64,000 nt of DNA from Qipengyuania xiamenensis (GCF_019711495.1 NZ_JAIGNM010000001.1:1178001-1242000); one strand, 5' to 3'; shown: positions 7,433 to 16,184, numbered from the stretch's first letter. Numbers and translations: made by a program. The notes: generated by a model from the sequence alone, not told the origin.

Positions 7433-8059
7433 CTACCTGATCTGGAAATCAAGCAACGTAAAGCGAGCCGGCCCTGTCGCATAAACCCCGTGCCCCCGTC
7501 CGCCGGACCAGCCCATTACAAACCCGACCTTTTCCGCATTCTCCAAAGCTGCGCGAAATCCACGCATGTTTTGCATGCGACCACCGGTCACCGGGATCCA
7601 GTCATCGGCCAAATCAACGGTGAGCGTGTGCTGACCTGGCGAAAGGGGTACCGTTTTCTCGGGTGCCGAATACCACCGATACGCGGAGTACTTTCCGCGG
7701 CCTGACCAATTATCGCCCTCCCTCTGAAAGTACAGGCTCAGGATGGCTTGCGCCCCGGGCTTTTCGTTGGGGATAAAGCGCGTGCCTGGTGAAGCATCGA
7801 TGCGATAAGTTATGGTCATGCTACGAGCGTACGTGAGTGGGCCCGTCTGCATCGTGATATATTTTACCTTAGCTTGCCGACTGGTTGGAAAGTCGAAGGC
7901 GGGTCCTGCATGGGCAACAGACATCACAGCGGGCATACCCACCGAATAGTTTTTTCCTCGGATTTCAGGGCCGATTTGCCATTCTGAATTGGCTTCAGAA
8001 GCAAAGACAGAGGCAGACAGGAGCGTTGCTGAAGTCAGAATGAGAACACGGATACTCAT
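7433..8059 (-). CDS. Secreted protein of unknown function
   Basis: 208 residues from ATG 8059. A 50-residue upstream extension is open but lacks coding character, and the signal peptide begins at 8059 (MSIRVLILTSATLLSASVFA, cut before SEANSEW). The mature protein is beta-rich: W-Q-I-G-P-E-I-R-G-K-N-Y-S-V-G-M-P, 'YRIDASPGTRFIPNE', G-D-N-W-S-G-R-G-K-Y-S-A-Y-R-W-Y. It resembles a family of secreted sphingomonad proteins that I know only as hypothetical, perhaps carbohydrate-binding by fold. A start in the repeat-containing stretch is excluded by the signal peptide. Confidence 0.75.
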   Translation of the reverse strand: MSIRVLILTSATLLSASVFASEANSEWQIGPEIRGKNYSVGMPAVMSVAHAGPAFDFPTSRQAKVKYITMQTGPLTYARSMTITYRIDASPGTRFIPNEKPGAQAILSLYFQREGDNWSGRGKYSAYRWYSAPEKTVPLSPGQHTLTVDLADDWIPVTGGRMQNMRGFRAALENAEKVGFVMGWSGGRGHGVYATGPARFTLLDFQIR

Positions 8060-8367
8060 GCATCCGACATCGCATTGTGGAGGTTTCTCGGCACTGAACG
8101 CTCGTATTGAAGCGGTACCTAGCCTGCTGATGTCACGTCCATCGTCTGCTTGCCACCCAGTAGCAGACTTACAGCCTCCCACGTGACGATCCTGAAAGCT
8201 GCCGCTCAAAGGTCCTCAAGTTTGAAAGCTGCGCACCCAAGATTGTTGGTGGGGATTCAGTGGGACCGGGCCATTCACGTGCTCAAAGCGCCCCAAGCAG
8301 GACCCAAGCGCGCGACCAGCCGAACGGCCCTTCCGCAGTAAGGTTCGAGTTTTGCTTCTGAAAGGGG
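8060..8367. other. Intergenic region before tRNA-Thr
   Basis: About 300 bases with no supported gene. It contains a degenerate copy of the dispersed repeat (8132-8170) and then DNA of rising GC that leads into the tRNA gene. A short direct repeat TGAAAGCTGC occurs at about 8191 and 8222. No clear attachment-site duplication of the tRNA end is visible. Confidence 0.45.
8132..8170. repeat. Dispersed intergenic repeat, copy 4 (partial)
   Basis: GTCTGCTTGCCACCCAGTAG followed by CAGAC corresponds to the GTCCGCTTTCCACCCA block of copies 2 and 3, with several changes. Only this part is present. Confidence 0.4.
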
Positions 8368-8443
8368 TGGTGCCGCTTACGTGACTCGAACACGTGACCC
8401 CATCATTACGAATGATGTGCTCTACCAACTGAGCTAAAGCGGC
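8368..8443 (-). tRNA. tRNA-Thr (CGT)
   Basis: Minus-strand cloverleaf: acceptor GCCGCTT pairs with AAGCGGC, D arm GCTC/GAGC, anticodon stem CATCA/TGATG around loop TTCGTAA (anticodon CGT, reading ACG), T arm ACGTG-TTCGAGT-CACGT, discriminator A and an encoded CCA. 76 bases. Confidence 0.95.
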
Positions 8444-8469
8444 ACATTCTCTTGCAAAAGGAAGAGAAG

Positions 8470-8543
8470 TGGAGGCCCGAGCCGGAATCGAACCGGCGTG
8501 CAAGGATTTGCAGTCCTCTGCGTAACCACTCCGCCATCGGGCC
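8470..8543 (-). tRNA. tRNA-Cys (GCA)
   Basis: Minus-strand cloverleaf: acceptor GGCCCGA pairs with TCGGGCC, anticodon stem AGGA/TCCT region with loop CTGCAAA (anticodon GCA), T arm GCCGG-TTCGATT-CCGGC, discriminator T and encoded CCA. It sits 26 bases upstream of tRNA-Thr and is probably co-transcribed with it. Confidence 0.95.
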
Positions 8544-8657
8544 TCACCCGACCTCTCGGAACGGGAAGCGGCCCACTAGCGATTCTCGGAAAGCTTTGCA
8601 ATCGCCTTACGTAACGTCAGTCTGGACGAAGGGGCGAAGGCGGGCAATGAGTGGCAA

Positions 8658-9437
8658 ATGAGTATCGCCAGCCTGACCGATCCGATCACCGCCGAGGGCG
8701 GGAATACCCGCTTCGAAAATCTCGAACACTGGCTTCAGGGCCGCACCATGTATGGCGGAGCCTCCGCGCTCGTCGCCTATACGGCCGCGATCAAGGCGTT
8801 CACCGACCTGCCTCCTCTGCGCGCTGCGCAGGTAGCCTTCGTCGCGCCGACCGGGCCGGAAGTGGAGCTAAAGCGCGAGATCGTTCGGCAGGGCCGAAAT
8901 GTAGCCCAGGTCCGCAGCGAAATCTGGTGCGAGGGCAAATGCACCCTCACCGCCTTCTGGCTGTTCGGCACCGAGCGCGAGCCCAATGCGGTGCACGAAG
9001 CGGCTCCGGTCGACAACTGGCCCGGCCCGCCCGAGGAGGCGCCCTACACGATGACCGACAAGGGGCCAGCCTTCATCCGCCACAATTTCGAACTCAAGCG
9101 CGCGCAGGAGCAGCGCGGACCGGGCGATCCGGTGGTGCGGCGCTGGGCGCGGTTGGCCGACCGCGAAGGGCTCGATCCGGTCAGCGAGCTGATCCTGCTC
9201 GGCGACGTCCTGCCGCCGGGTGCCATGCGGGCAATGCAGCGGCAGGGGCCGATCAGTTCGATCAACTGGTCGTTCAACCTGCTCGAAACCGCGCCCTCGA
9301 CCCGCGATGGCTGGTGGCTGTCCGAAAACGCCAGCCAGCATGCAGCGGGCGGTTATTCCTCGGAACGGCTGCGGCTGTGGAATGCCGATGGAAAGCAGGT
9401 CCTCGACGGGATGCAATCGGTCGCGATCTTCGGCTGA
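8658..9437 (+). CDS. Acyl-CoA thioesterase, hotdog fold
   Basis: 259 residues. Two hotdog halves can be followed: 'GRTMYGGASALVAYTAAI' with 'PPLRAAQVAFVAPTGPEVEL' in the first, and 'PGAMRAMQRQGPISSINWSFNLL' with a closing 'ADGKQVLDGMQSVAIF' in the second. This is the 4HBT_3/TesB-like layout of double-hotdog thioesterases, which hydrolyse acyl-CoA to free acid and CoA. ATG 8658 fits the family start. It is monocistronic, just after the tRNA pair, and marks the beginning of the dense high-GC part of the window. Confidence 0.8.
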   Translation: MSIASLTDPITAEGGNTRFENLEHWLQGRTMYGGASALVAYTAAIKAFTDLPPLRAAQVAFVAPTGPEVELKREIVRQGRNVAQVRSEIWCEGKCTLTAFWLFGTEREPNAVHEAAPVDNWPGPPEEAPYTMTDKGPAFIRHNFELKRAQEQRGPGDPVVRRWARLADREGLDPVSELILLGDVLPPGAMRAMQRQGPISSINWSFNLLETAPSTRDGWWLSENASQHAAGGYSSERLRLWNADGKQVLDGMQSVAIFG

Positions 9438-9541
9438 TGTGAACCACTGCGACGCGCGGTGCAGCAATCGCGCGGGAGCGACCGAACGCCAGCTTGCCTG
9501 ATCACCCGATGGCTGCCAGTTTGCGCAGCGACGGGACACGC

Positions 9542-10372
9542 ATGACAGGGCTTTCTATCAGGACCGCGTTTGCAGCGACGCTTGTTTCGGCAGGCGCGAT
9601 GCTGTGTGCGCCACTTGCCCATGCGCAGTTTGCAGAGCAGGCCCTGCAGGTACCGCCTGCATGCTTGGCCGAGAATCCTCTGCCCGAGCCAGCCCCGCCC
9701 GCCGAGCCGGACGAAGACGCCTACGTCATGCCGACCACAGGTTTCGTCTTCACCCTGCCATCGCAAGAAAGCGAGATAGCCACAGAGCCGGAAGCCCCCC
9801 GCGCCCTTCACCATTGCGCACCGCCGCTGCCGGTGCCTCCCGTACGACCGACAGCGCCGAGCCTCTTCAGCATGACCGCGCTGCCCGTGGGAGGCGGCAC
9901 CGTGCCGACGCGCAAGTGGGACGCAGCAAGGCTTGCGCGGCTGACCGTCCAAGCCGGCCCGTGGAATGCGATGCTGGCCGAGGCGATCGCCAGCCCCTCG
10001 CGCGATCCGCTGCTGGCGGTCAACAACTGGGTCAACTGGAACCTGCGCTACCAGGACGACGCCTATGGTGACCAATGGTCGAGCGCTCCTGCCACCCTCG
10101 CCCGCGGCTATGGTGACTGCGAGGATTTCGCGCTGGCGAAAATGGCGCTGCTGGAGAAGCTCGGTGTGCCGGGCCACGACATGTACCTCGTGGTCCTGCG
10201 CGACCGGCAGGATGTCGAGCACGCGATCCTTGCGGTGAAGCGCGGCGGTCGCCTGATGGTGCTGGACAACCGGACCGACAAGGTGCTGCCAGCTGAGCTG
10301 GTGCACGATTACCGGCCGATCATGAGCTATTCGGGGCCGTTTTCGTGGATCTATGGCGAGAGGGCGCGCTAA
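9542..10372 (+). CDS. Transglutaminase-like cysteine protease (BTLCP)
   Basis: 276 residues from ATG 9542; upstream codons to 9494 precede the signal peptide and are unlikely. Signal peptide of about 28 residues ends A-L-A-H-A before QFAEQ. A proline/glutamate-rich linker of about 90 residues follows. The catalytic domain has Cys 193 in Y-G-D-C-E-D-F-A, His 227 in V-E-H-A-I-L, and Asp 242 in L-D-N, the triad of bacterial transglutaminase-like cysteine proteases (LapG group). In LapG systems the enzyme cuts a surface adhesin under c-di-GMP control, but no LapD or adhesin gene is nearby, so the substrate is unknown. Confidence 0.88.
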   Translation: MTGLSIRTAFAATLVSAGAMLCAPLAHAQFAEQALQVPPACLAENPLPEPAPPAEPDEDAYVMPTTGFVFTLPSQESEIATEPEAPRALHHCAPPLPVPPVRPTAPSLFSMTALPVGGGTVPTRKWDAARLARLTVQAGPWNAMLAEAIASPSRDPLLAVNNWVNWNLRYQDDAYGDQWSSAPATLARGYGDCEDFALAKMALLEKLGVPGHDMYLVVLRDRQDVEHAILAVKRGGRLMVLDNRTDKVLPAELVHDYRPIMSYSGPFSWIYGERAR

Positions 10373-10387
10373 ATCTCTTTGACAGCG

Positions 10388-10401
10388 GTGCAGGAATTCC
10401 T
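10388..10401. other. Perfect 14-base palindrome between convergent genes
   Basis: GCAGGAATTCCTGC lies in the 46 bases between the stop codons of the protease and the AraC gene. It could fold as a small hairpin for both transcripts, but no T-tract follows on either side. Confidence 0.3.
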
Positions 10402-10418
10402 GCGAATTGGCACAGGCC

Positions 10419-11246
10419 TCAGGCGACCTCGCTCGGCGCTTGGAGAACCTGCATGGGTTTGCCAGCGATCTCTGTCCGGGCCTTGGCTGCAGCCCACAAC
10501 ACCGGATGGGGTTCTGCCGCGAAGGCACTCGGGGTCGCATCCATGAACCGGCGGAAATCGCGAATGAAATGCGGTTGGTCGACATATTGGGAATCGAGGG
10601 TGTCGATCCACGAAAGAGAGGGGTCCAGCATGAACTGGGCTAGGCTTCGCAGGAAGCGCTGCCGGCGCAGCAGGAGGTTCGGGCTGAATCCGAAGGCGGA
10701 TAGGGACAGCCGCTCGAGCGCACGAACCCCGATCCCAACCTTCTCGGCAAGTTCCTTCACCGTGGTAACGGCGGGATCGAGCAATGCGCAATGGGCCTTG
10801 AAGATAGTGTCTTCCCTGGCAGCCGGCTGGCCCAGCATGCCAATCAGGTGCGCGTCGATCCGTCCCGTCACGTCGGCAAAATCCCTCCCGGCCCGCTCGC
10901 AAGAGAGCAATGGGGCAAAGTTGTAAAGAGGACTATCGCGGCCGAGAATCTCCCAGTGGTCGGCGAACTCGCATGCACGGATGCCGACGAAACGCGCCCA
11001 GCCGAGCGGCAACAGGCTGATCGTCCAATAGCGTCCCGGGGCCAGCGAGAAGCGTGTCGCATGACTGGTCGGACCGATCGCACATATCGGATTGCAGACC
11101 TTTAAGGGGCCGGGCCCAGTGCAGGCAGCCATATCGCCTCCCACCGTCATGCGAACGTTGGGCCATTCCGGATAGACCTGATCGAAAACCGTCTGCCTGT
11201 TCTTTTCCACTACGGTCAGCGAATAGGTGGAAATATACGGGCGCAA
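10419..11246 (-). CDS. AraC-family transcriptional regulator
   Basis: 275 residues. The N-terminal part (about 1-150) is a ligand or dimerisation region of no specific type. The C-terminal part carries the two helix-turn-helix units: 'TTVKELAEKVGIGVRALERLSLSAFGFSPNLLLRRQRFLRSL', broken here only for description, and 'DQPHFIRDFRRFMDATPSAF', the hallmark second HTH with F-x-x-F. The DNA-binding domain stops about 30 residues before the end. It is convergent with the protease gene; its targets are not evident, although the next minus-strand genes are lipid and amino-acid enzymes. Confidence 0.88.
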   Translation of the reverse strand: MRPYISTYSLTVVEKNRQTVFDQVYPEWPNVRMTVGGDMAACTGPGPLKVCNPICAIGPTSHATRFSLAPGRYWTISLLPLGWARFVGIRACEFADHWEILGRDSPLYNFAPLLSCERAGRDFADVTGRIDAHLIGMLGQPAAREDTIFKAHCALLDPAVTTVKELAEKVGIGVRALERLSLSAFGFSPNLLLRRQRFLRSLAQFMLDPSLSWIDTLDSQYVDQPHFIRDFRRFMDATPSAFAAEPHPVLWAAAKARTEIAGKPMQVLQAPSEVA

Positions 11247-11478
11247 CCGCTCAGCGGGCAGCGCGTAGCTGACCGAGACGCCTTGGTTCGCGCTGGCGGT
11301 TCGATTTAGAACTGCGCCCCCCTTGGGTGTTAACGTTCACCGAACTAGCTACAGGGCCGGGGGCTCCAGTTCCAGTAGAAGGTTGAACGGTGCGGCGGAT
11401 GTCCTGCACACGATCCTAACTCGAGGACTGACCGCGTCGTCGAAGATCCGCAATCGGAAGCGCTTCGAAGATGCCGCG

Positions 11479-12273
11479 TCAAACGTCGGTAAAGTTGGGC
11501 GCTCGCTTCTGCATGCCCGCCATGACCGCTTCGATCTGGTTGGGCTTGCGCATCACTGCGTCCTGCTCGACGCTTTCGGCCATCAGGATCTCGTCGCCCG
11601 TTTTCTCGAACATCGCTTCGGAGAGGCGCTTGGCGCCGCGGATGGCTTCGGGATTCCGGTTGGCGATCTCGTTGGCGATGTCGTTCGCCTTGCCCAGCGG
11701 ATTTTCGGTCACGTGAGTAGCAAGACCGTATTCCTTTGCCTCTGCACCGGTGAACTCGCGGTTGGTGTAGACCAGCTCGCGCAGCACGTCGTCGCGGATA
11801 AGGCCGCGCCACAAATTGTAGCCGCCCATGTCGGGGACGAGGCCCCATTTCAGCTCCATGATCGCCATGCGCGTTGCCGGATGGACCACGCGGATGTCCG
11901 CGCCGCTCGCGATCTGCAGACCGCCGCCGAAACAGACGCCGTGCACCGCTGCGATCACCGGCACGGGACACTTGCGCCAGGTCATTGCCGCTTCCTGCGC
12001 CCTGTTGGCATTGCCATGCGTGCGTTCCGCGAGCGGCTTGCGATCCCCGTCGGCAGTGAAGCTCGAGATGTCGAGCCCGGCGCAGAATGCCTTGCCCTCG
12101 CCCGCAAGCACCACAACGCGCAGCCCCTTCATCGTGCGCAGCTTCTCGCCAGCCTCGATGATCGCATCGAACTGCGCCGGGTCGAGCGCGTTCATCTTGT
12201 CGGGACGGTTGAAGCGGACCTGCGCAACGCCGTTGTCGGCAAGGTCAATCGTAACGCGGTTCTCGGTGGTCAT
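11479..12273 (-). CDS. Crotonase / enoyl-CoA hydratase family enzyme
   Basis: 264 residues, full crotonase length. The oxyanion-hole segments are visible: A-F-C-A-G-L-D-I at about residues 62-69 and 'VHGVCFGGGLQIASGADIRV' at about 110-130. Glu at 'MELKWGLVPDMGG' marks the general-acid region. Family reaction: hydration of trans-2-enoyl-CoA or related chemistry in beta-oxidation; the precise substrate cannot be read. The start overlaps the end of the winged-helix gene by 29 bases, which implies coupled translation. Confidence 0.88.
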   Translation of the reverse strand: MTTENRVTIDLADNGVAQVRFNRPDKMNALDPAQFDAIIEAGEKLRTMKGLRVVVLAGEGKAFCAGLDISSFTADGDRKPLAERTHGNANRAQEAAMTWRKCPVPVIAAVHGVCFGGGLQIASGADIRVVHPATRMAIMELKWGLVPDMGGYNLWRGLIRDDVLRELVYTNREFTGAEAKEYGLATHVTENPLGKANDIANEIANRNPEAIRGAKRLSEAMFEKTGDEILMAESVEQDAVMRKPNQIEAVMAGMQKRAPNFTDV

Positions 12274-12844
12274 GGCGTTCCTGCACTCTGCGGTATTCGG
12301 AAGCCTCCTCCTGCGTCATCGCGCCGCGAGTGTCCAGCGCGCGCCCAGCAACGACGCGGATCGCCTCGGCATCACCGTATCGGCGCGAGCCCAGCTGGTA
12401 ACCGCCATCGGGATGCGTGTGGACCAGCCAGCCGAGCTGCGAGACCGCCAGCTTGGCGCGCAGGCGGGAGACGTGAACCTCCAGCGAATTCGTCTCCGGG
12501 TCGTGGCGCAGACGCCAGACATCCTGCAGCAATTCCTTGCGACTGACCTGTCGGTGCGGGGTCTCCGCCAGCCGCCAGAGCAGTCCGAATTCGCGCGGAT
12601 GGAGGCCGATCCAGCGGTCCTTCAATCGCGCATCTCGGTGGAAGAGGTCGAGCACCAGCGGTCCGGCGCGGCGCTGTTGCGGAATGCTTTTAGCAAGCCC
12701 TTCCAGCTTGAGCAGGGCGGGAATGCCTCGCGGCAAATCCTCGCAGCGGAAGAAGGAATGCAGTGTCCAGCCCATGAGCCGGAGGTCCCACCGCCCCGGA
12801 GGGCTGGGGGATACGGAGAGCCATGAATATTCGGCGAGCGACAT
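12245..12844 (-). CDS. Winged-helix DNA-binding protein
   Basis: 199 residues. Residues about 75-160 form an OmpR/PhoB-type winged helix: 'LHPREFGLLWRLAETPHRQVSRKELLQDVW', then 'NSLEVHVSRLRAKL' (recognition helix) and V-H-T-H-P-D-G-G-Y-Q-L for the wing. There is no receiver domain; the N-terminal 70 residues are unlike CheY. So it regulates without phosphorylation, or by an unknown input. GGAG precedes the ATG at 12844. The C-terminal 10 codons overlap the crotonase start. Confidence 0.82.
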   Translation of the reverse strand: MSLAEYSWLSVSPSPPGRWDLRLMGWTLHSFFRCEDLPRGIPALLKLEGLAKSIPQQRRAGPLVLDLFHRDARLKDRWIGLHPREFGLLWRLAETPHRQVSRKELLQDVWRLRHDPETNSLEVHVSRLRAKLAVSQLGWLVHTHPDGGYQLGSRRYGDAEAIRVVAGRALDTRGAMTQEEASEYRRVQERHDHREPRYD

Positions 12845-12917
12845 AAGGAACTCCTATGCCCACCCGTCGCCAAACCAATGGCTGACTTTGGATTTTTCCG
12901 TAATTCCGGTTGATTAC

Positions 12918-14105
12918 CTATGCCTTGGAATGTTCGGCGAGGAACTTCTTGATGTTGCGCGCAGCCTGCCGGATGCGCTGCTCGTTCTCGACCATGGCAA
13001 TTCGGACATAGCCTTCGCCCTCCTCGCCGAAGCCAACGCCGGCAGCGACTGCCACTTCGGCATGCTGTAGCAGTTGCTTGGAAAACTCGAGGCTGCCCAT
13101 GTGTTCGAAACCGGGGGGCAGCTTGGCCCAGGTGAACATGCTCGCTGGCGGGTTGGGAATTGCCCAGCCTGCGCGAGTGAAGCTTTCGACCATGACATCG
13201 CGGCGGTGCTGATAACGCGCACGGTTCTGCTCGACGACCTCCTGCGGTCCGTTAAGAGCGGCACAGGCGGCGGCCTGCACGGGCGTGAAGGCGCCGTAGT
13301 CGAGATAGCTCTTCACCCGCGTCAGCGCGGCGATCAGCTTCTTGTTGCCGACGCAAAAACCGATCCGCCATCCGGCCATGGAGAAGGTCTTGGACATGGA
13401 GGTGAACTCGACCGCCACGTCCTTCGCCCCCGGTACCTCGAGGATCGAGCGCGTGGGCTTGCCGTCGTAATAGAGCTCCGAATAGGCGAGGTCGGACAGC
13501 ACCCAGACCTCGTTCCGCTTGGCCCATGCGACCAGCCGCTCGTAAAAGTCGAGGTCGACGGTCTCTGCCGTCGGGTTGCTGGGATAGTTGCAGACCAGCA
13601 CCGTCGGGCGCGGCACGGTGTAGGCCATCGCGTTGTCGAGCGCCTTCCAATAGTGCTCGTCAGGCGTGGTCGGCACACTGCGGATGGTCGCCCCCGCAAT
13701 CATGAAACCATAGGTGTGGATCGGATAGGCCGGGCTCGGCGCGAGGATGACATCTCCCGGCGCGCTGATCGCGGTCGCCATCGAGGACAGGCCCTCTTTC
13801 GAACCCATGGTGACCACGACTTCGCTTTCGGGATCGAGCTCGACCCCGAAGCGGCGCTGGTAGTAATTCGCCTGTGCGCGGCGCAGTCCGGGAATGCCCT
13901 TCGACTGCGAATAGCCATGCGCATCGGGCTTGGAGGCCACTTCGCACAGCTTGTCGATCACGTGCTGCGGCGGGGGCTGGTCCGGATTGCCCATGCCGAG
14001 GTCGATAATGTCGCGCCCCGCCTGCCGCGCCGCATGCCGCATCGCGTTGACTTCGGCGATGACATAGGGAGGCATACGTTTGATGCGGTAAAATTCGTCG
14101 GACAT
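12918..14105 (-). CDS. alaC: Alanine-synthesising aminotransferase AlaC
   Basis: 395 residues, class I/II PLP aminotransferase. It follows E. coli AlaC closely: 'RIKRMPPYVIAEVNAM', G-M-G-N-P-D, H-G-Y-S-Q-S-K-G-I-P, 'VVTMGSKEGLSSMATAI', P-S-N-P-T-A, and the PLP-binding lysine (K239) in S-M-S-K-T-F-S-M-A-G-W-R. AlaC converts pyruvate and glutamate to alanine and 2-oxoglutarate; this group is often labelled LL-diaminopimelate aminotransferase in annotations. It is the head gene of the minus-strand run; a gap of 73 bases separates it from the winged-helix gene. Confidence 0.87.
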   Translation of the reverse strand: MSDEFYRIKRMPPYVIAEVNAMRHAARQAGRDIIDLGMGNPDQPPPQHVIDKLCEVASKPDAHGYSQSKGIPGLRRAQANYYQRRFGVELDPESEVVVTMGSKEGLSSMATAISAPGDVILAPSPAYPIHTYGFMIAGATIRSVPTTPDEHYWKALDNAMAYTVPRPTVLVCNYPSNPTAETVDLDFYERLVAWAKRNEVWVLSDLAYSELYYDGKPTRSILEVPGAKDVAVEFTSMSKTFSMAGWRIGFCVGNKKLIAALTRVKSYLDYGAFTPVQAAACAALNGPQEVVEQNRARYQHRRDVMVESFTRAGWAIPNPPASMFTWAKLPPGFEHMGSLEFSKQLLQHAEVAVAAGVGFGEEGEGYVRIAMVENEQRIRQAARNIKKFLAEHSKA

Positions 14106-14236
14106 TTAGGCTCTTCCGGGCGTTGATCTGTCACACTGATTACCTATTCACGCAGCATGCGCAAACGCCATTGATGCAGCGCGGCGCGGAATATTCTAAG
14201 TGCGGGACAAACAGCGCTTGCCCCCGCTAAGGAGCG

Positions 14237-16120
14237 ATGATGACCGAAACGCCCGATCCGTTCACCAATCTCTACGAACACCCGGCAAAGCTGGCGCGGG
14301 CGATGTTCGCTCCGCTGACGGGGGCGATCGACCCTTCGCTGATGATGGGCGACACGCCGATGAAGCCCGTAGATGCGCAGGCCTGGGCGGAAACCGGCGC
14401 GAAGCTGCAGGCGCTCTGGGCTCAGTACCAGGCCGAGCAGATGAGCAATCCTCAGGCGCTGGTCCCCTATTTCGATCCGGCGCGCTGGATGGCCCTGGCG
14501 ACCGACTGGTACAAGCAGATGCCCATCGCGCAGCCCGAACAGCAAAAGGCGCTGTGGGACGAAGGCATGGAGCTTTGGAACGCAGTGCTCGGCCAATACG
14601 GCCTCGGCCCGAAGGCGGGCGAGAACGCTGGCGGCGATGTCGAACTGCCCCGCAAGGACCGCCGCTTTGCCGACGAGAAGTGGCGCGCGCATCCCGCCTT
14701 CGCGCTGATCCACCAGACCTACCTGTTCCTTGCCGAGCGGGTCGAGCAGATGGCCGACACGATGGAGGGGCTGAACCCGCAGCAGCGCGAACAGCTCAAG
14801 TTCACCACAAAGGCGATTACCGAGGCGGCCAGCCCGGCGAACTTCCCGCTTACCAATCCCGTCGTCATGGAGCGCACGCTCGAGACCAAGGGGCAGAACC
14901 TCGTCAAGGGAATGGAGCACCTGCTCTCCGACATGCGCCGCGGGCAGCTCAGCCATACCGATGCCAGCGCCTTCACGCTGGGCGAAAATATCGCGACGAC
15001 GCCGGGCAAGGTCGTCCACGAGACCCCGCTCTACCAGCTGATCCAGTACAGCCCGACCACCGACAAGGTCATGGCGACCCCGCTCGTCATCTTCCCGCCG
15101 TGGATCAACCGCTTCTACATCCTCGATCTGAACGAGAAGAAGAGCTTCGTGAAATGGGCTGTCGACCAGGGTGTGACCGTCTTCATGGTCAGCTGGAAGT
15201 CGGCCGATGCGAGCATGAAGGATGTGATCTGGGACGATTACGTCCGCGCGCAGATCGACGCGATTGACCACATCCGCGAGCGGCTGGGCGTGCCGAGCGT
15301 CCACGCCATCGGTTACTGCGTAGCGGGCACGACGCTCGCCGCAACGATTGCCCTGCTCCATCGGCGGGGCGAGGAAGGCAAGGTCAAGAGCGCAACCTTC
15401 TTCACCGCGCAGGTCGATTTCGAAAAGGCGGGCGAACTGCTCAACTTCATCGACGATGGCCAGCTCGGCACGATCAAGGCGCTCAGCCCCGACGGGTACC
15501 TCGACGGGCGTTACATGGCCGCGACCTTCAACCTGCTGCGCGGCACGGACCTGATCTGGAACTACGTGGTCAACAACTACCTGCTTGGCGAAGACTACCC
15601 CGCCTTCGACCTGCTGCACTGGAACGGTGACGTCACCAACCTGCCCGCCAAGTGGCACCAGCAGTACCTGCGCGACCTCTACCGCGACAACCGCCTGGTC
15701 GAGGCCGATGCGCTCAGCGTCGACGGCACGCCGATCGATCTGGGGCAGGTCAAGACGCCGACCTATGTCCAGGCGGGCAAGGAAGACCATATCGCGCCCG
15801 CCGAAAGCGTCTGGCGCATCAAGGAACACTTCACTGGCCCGATCAAGTTCGTATTGGCAGGCTCAGGCCATATCGCTGGCGTGGTCAACCCGCCATCATC
15901 GGGCAAGTACCAGTACTGGACCAATGACGGCGAGCCGCGCAATCTCGCCGAATTCCGCGAAGGGGCGGAAGAACATCCCGGTAGCTGGTGGCCCGACTGG
16001 ATCGACTGGCTGCGCACGCAGGATGGCGAAACCGTGGCTGCCACCGGCAAGCGCAAACCGGGCTCGAAAGGCGATAAAGTGATCGAGGACGCGCCCGGAC
16101 GCTACGTCGCCACGCGCTGA
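14237..16120 (+). CDS. phaC: Class I polyhydroxyalkanoate synthase
   Basis: 627 residues (626 if ATG 14240 is used). PhaC polymerises (R)-3-hydroxyacyl-CoA into PHA on the granule surface. The lipase-like box G-Y-C-V-A-G holds the nucleophile Cys 361; Asp 517 (G-K-E-D-H-I) and His 545 (S-G-H-I-A-G) complete the triad with the spacing of class I enzymes. The N-terminal region (about 1-200) is the usual dimerisation/PhaC_N domain, and 'PPWINRFYILDL' and 'FMVSWKSAD' are signature stretches. The C-terminus has about 30 extra, charged residues. A phasin gene follows after 122 bases with its own promoter. Confidence 0.96.
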   Translation: MMTETPDPFTNLYEHPAKLARAMFAPLTGAIDPSLMMGDTPMKPVDAQAWAETGAKLQALWAQYQAEQMSNPQALVPYFDPARWMALATDWYKQMPIAQPEQQKALWDEGMELWNAVLGQYGLGPKAGENAGGDVELPRKDRRFADEKWRAHPAFALIHQTYLFLAERVEQMADTMEGLNPQQREQLKFTTKAITEAASPANFPLTNPVVMERTLETKGQNLVKGMEHLLSDMRRGQLSHTDASAFTLGENIATTPGKVVHETPLYQLIQYSPTTDKVMATPLVIFPPWINRFYILDLNEKKSFVKWAVDQGVTVFMVSWKSADASMKDVIWDDYVRAQIDAIDHIRERLGVPSVHAIGYCVAGTTLAATIALLHRRGEEGKVKSATFFTAQVDFEKAGELLNFIDDGQLGTIKALSPDGYLDGRYMAATFNLLRGTDLIWNYVVNNYLLGEDYPAFDLLHWNGDVTNLPAKWHQQYLRDLYRDNRLVEADALSVDGTPIDLGQVKTPTYVQAGKEDHIAPAESVWRIKEHFTGPIKFVLAGSGHIAGVVNPPSSGKYQYWTNDGEPRNLAEFREGAEEHPGSWWPDWIDWLRTQDGETVAATGKRKPGSKGDKVIEDAPGRYVATR

Positions 16121-16162
16121 TTTCCGGCCTAACCTGCTGAAAACACGCCTCGTCGCGGTTTA

Positions 16163-16177
16163 TTGTGCAGTGCACAA
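16163..16177. promoter_or_regulatory. Putative PhaR operator 1
   Basis: TTGTGCAGTGCACAA is a perfect palindrome around a central G (arms TTGTGCA and TGCACAA). It lies 7 bases upstream of the -35 box of the phasin promoter. PhaR of alphaproteobacteria is known to bind TGC-rich dyads before phasin genes. Confidence 0.65.
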
Positions 16178-16184
16178 AAAATCC

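Noticed and set aside
11323-12546. 407-codon plus-strand frame opposite the crotonase and winged-helix genes
   Set aside because: Antisense shadow, rich in His, Arg and Ala; the minus-strand genes have clear motifs.
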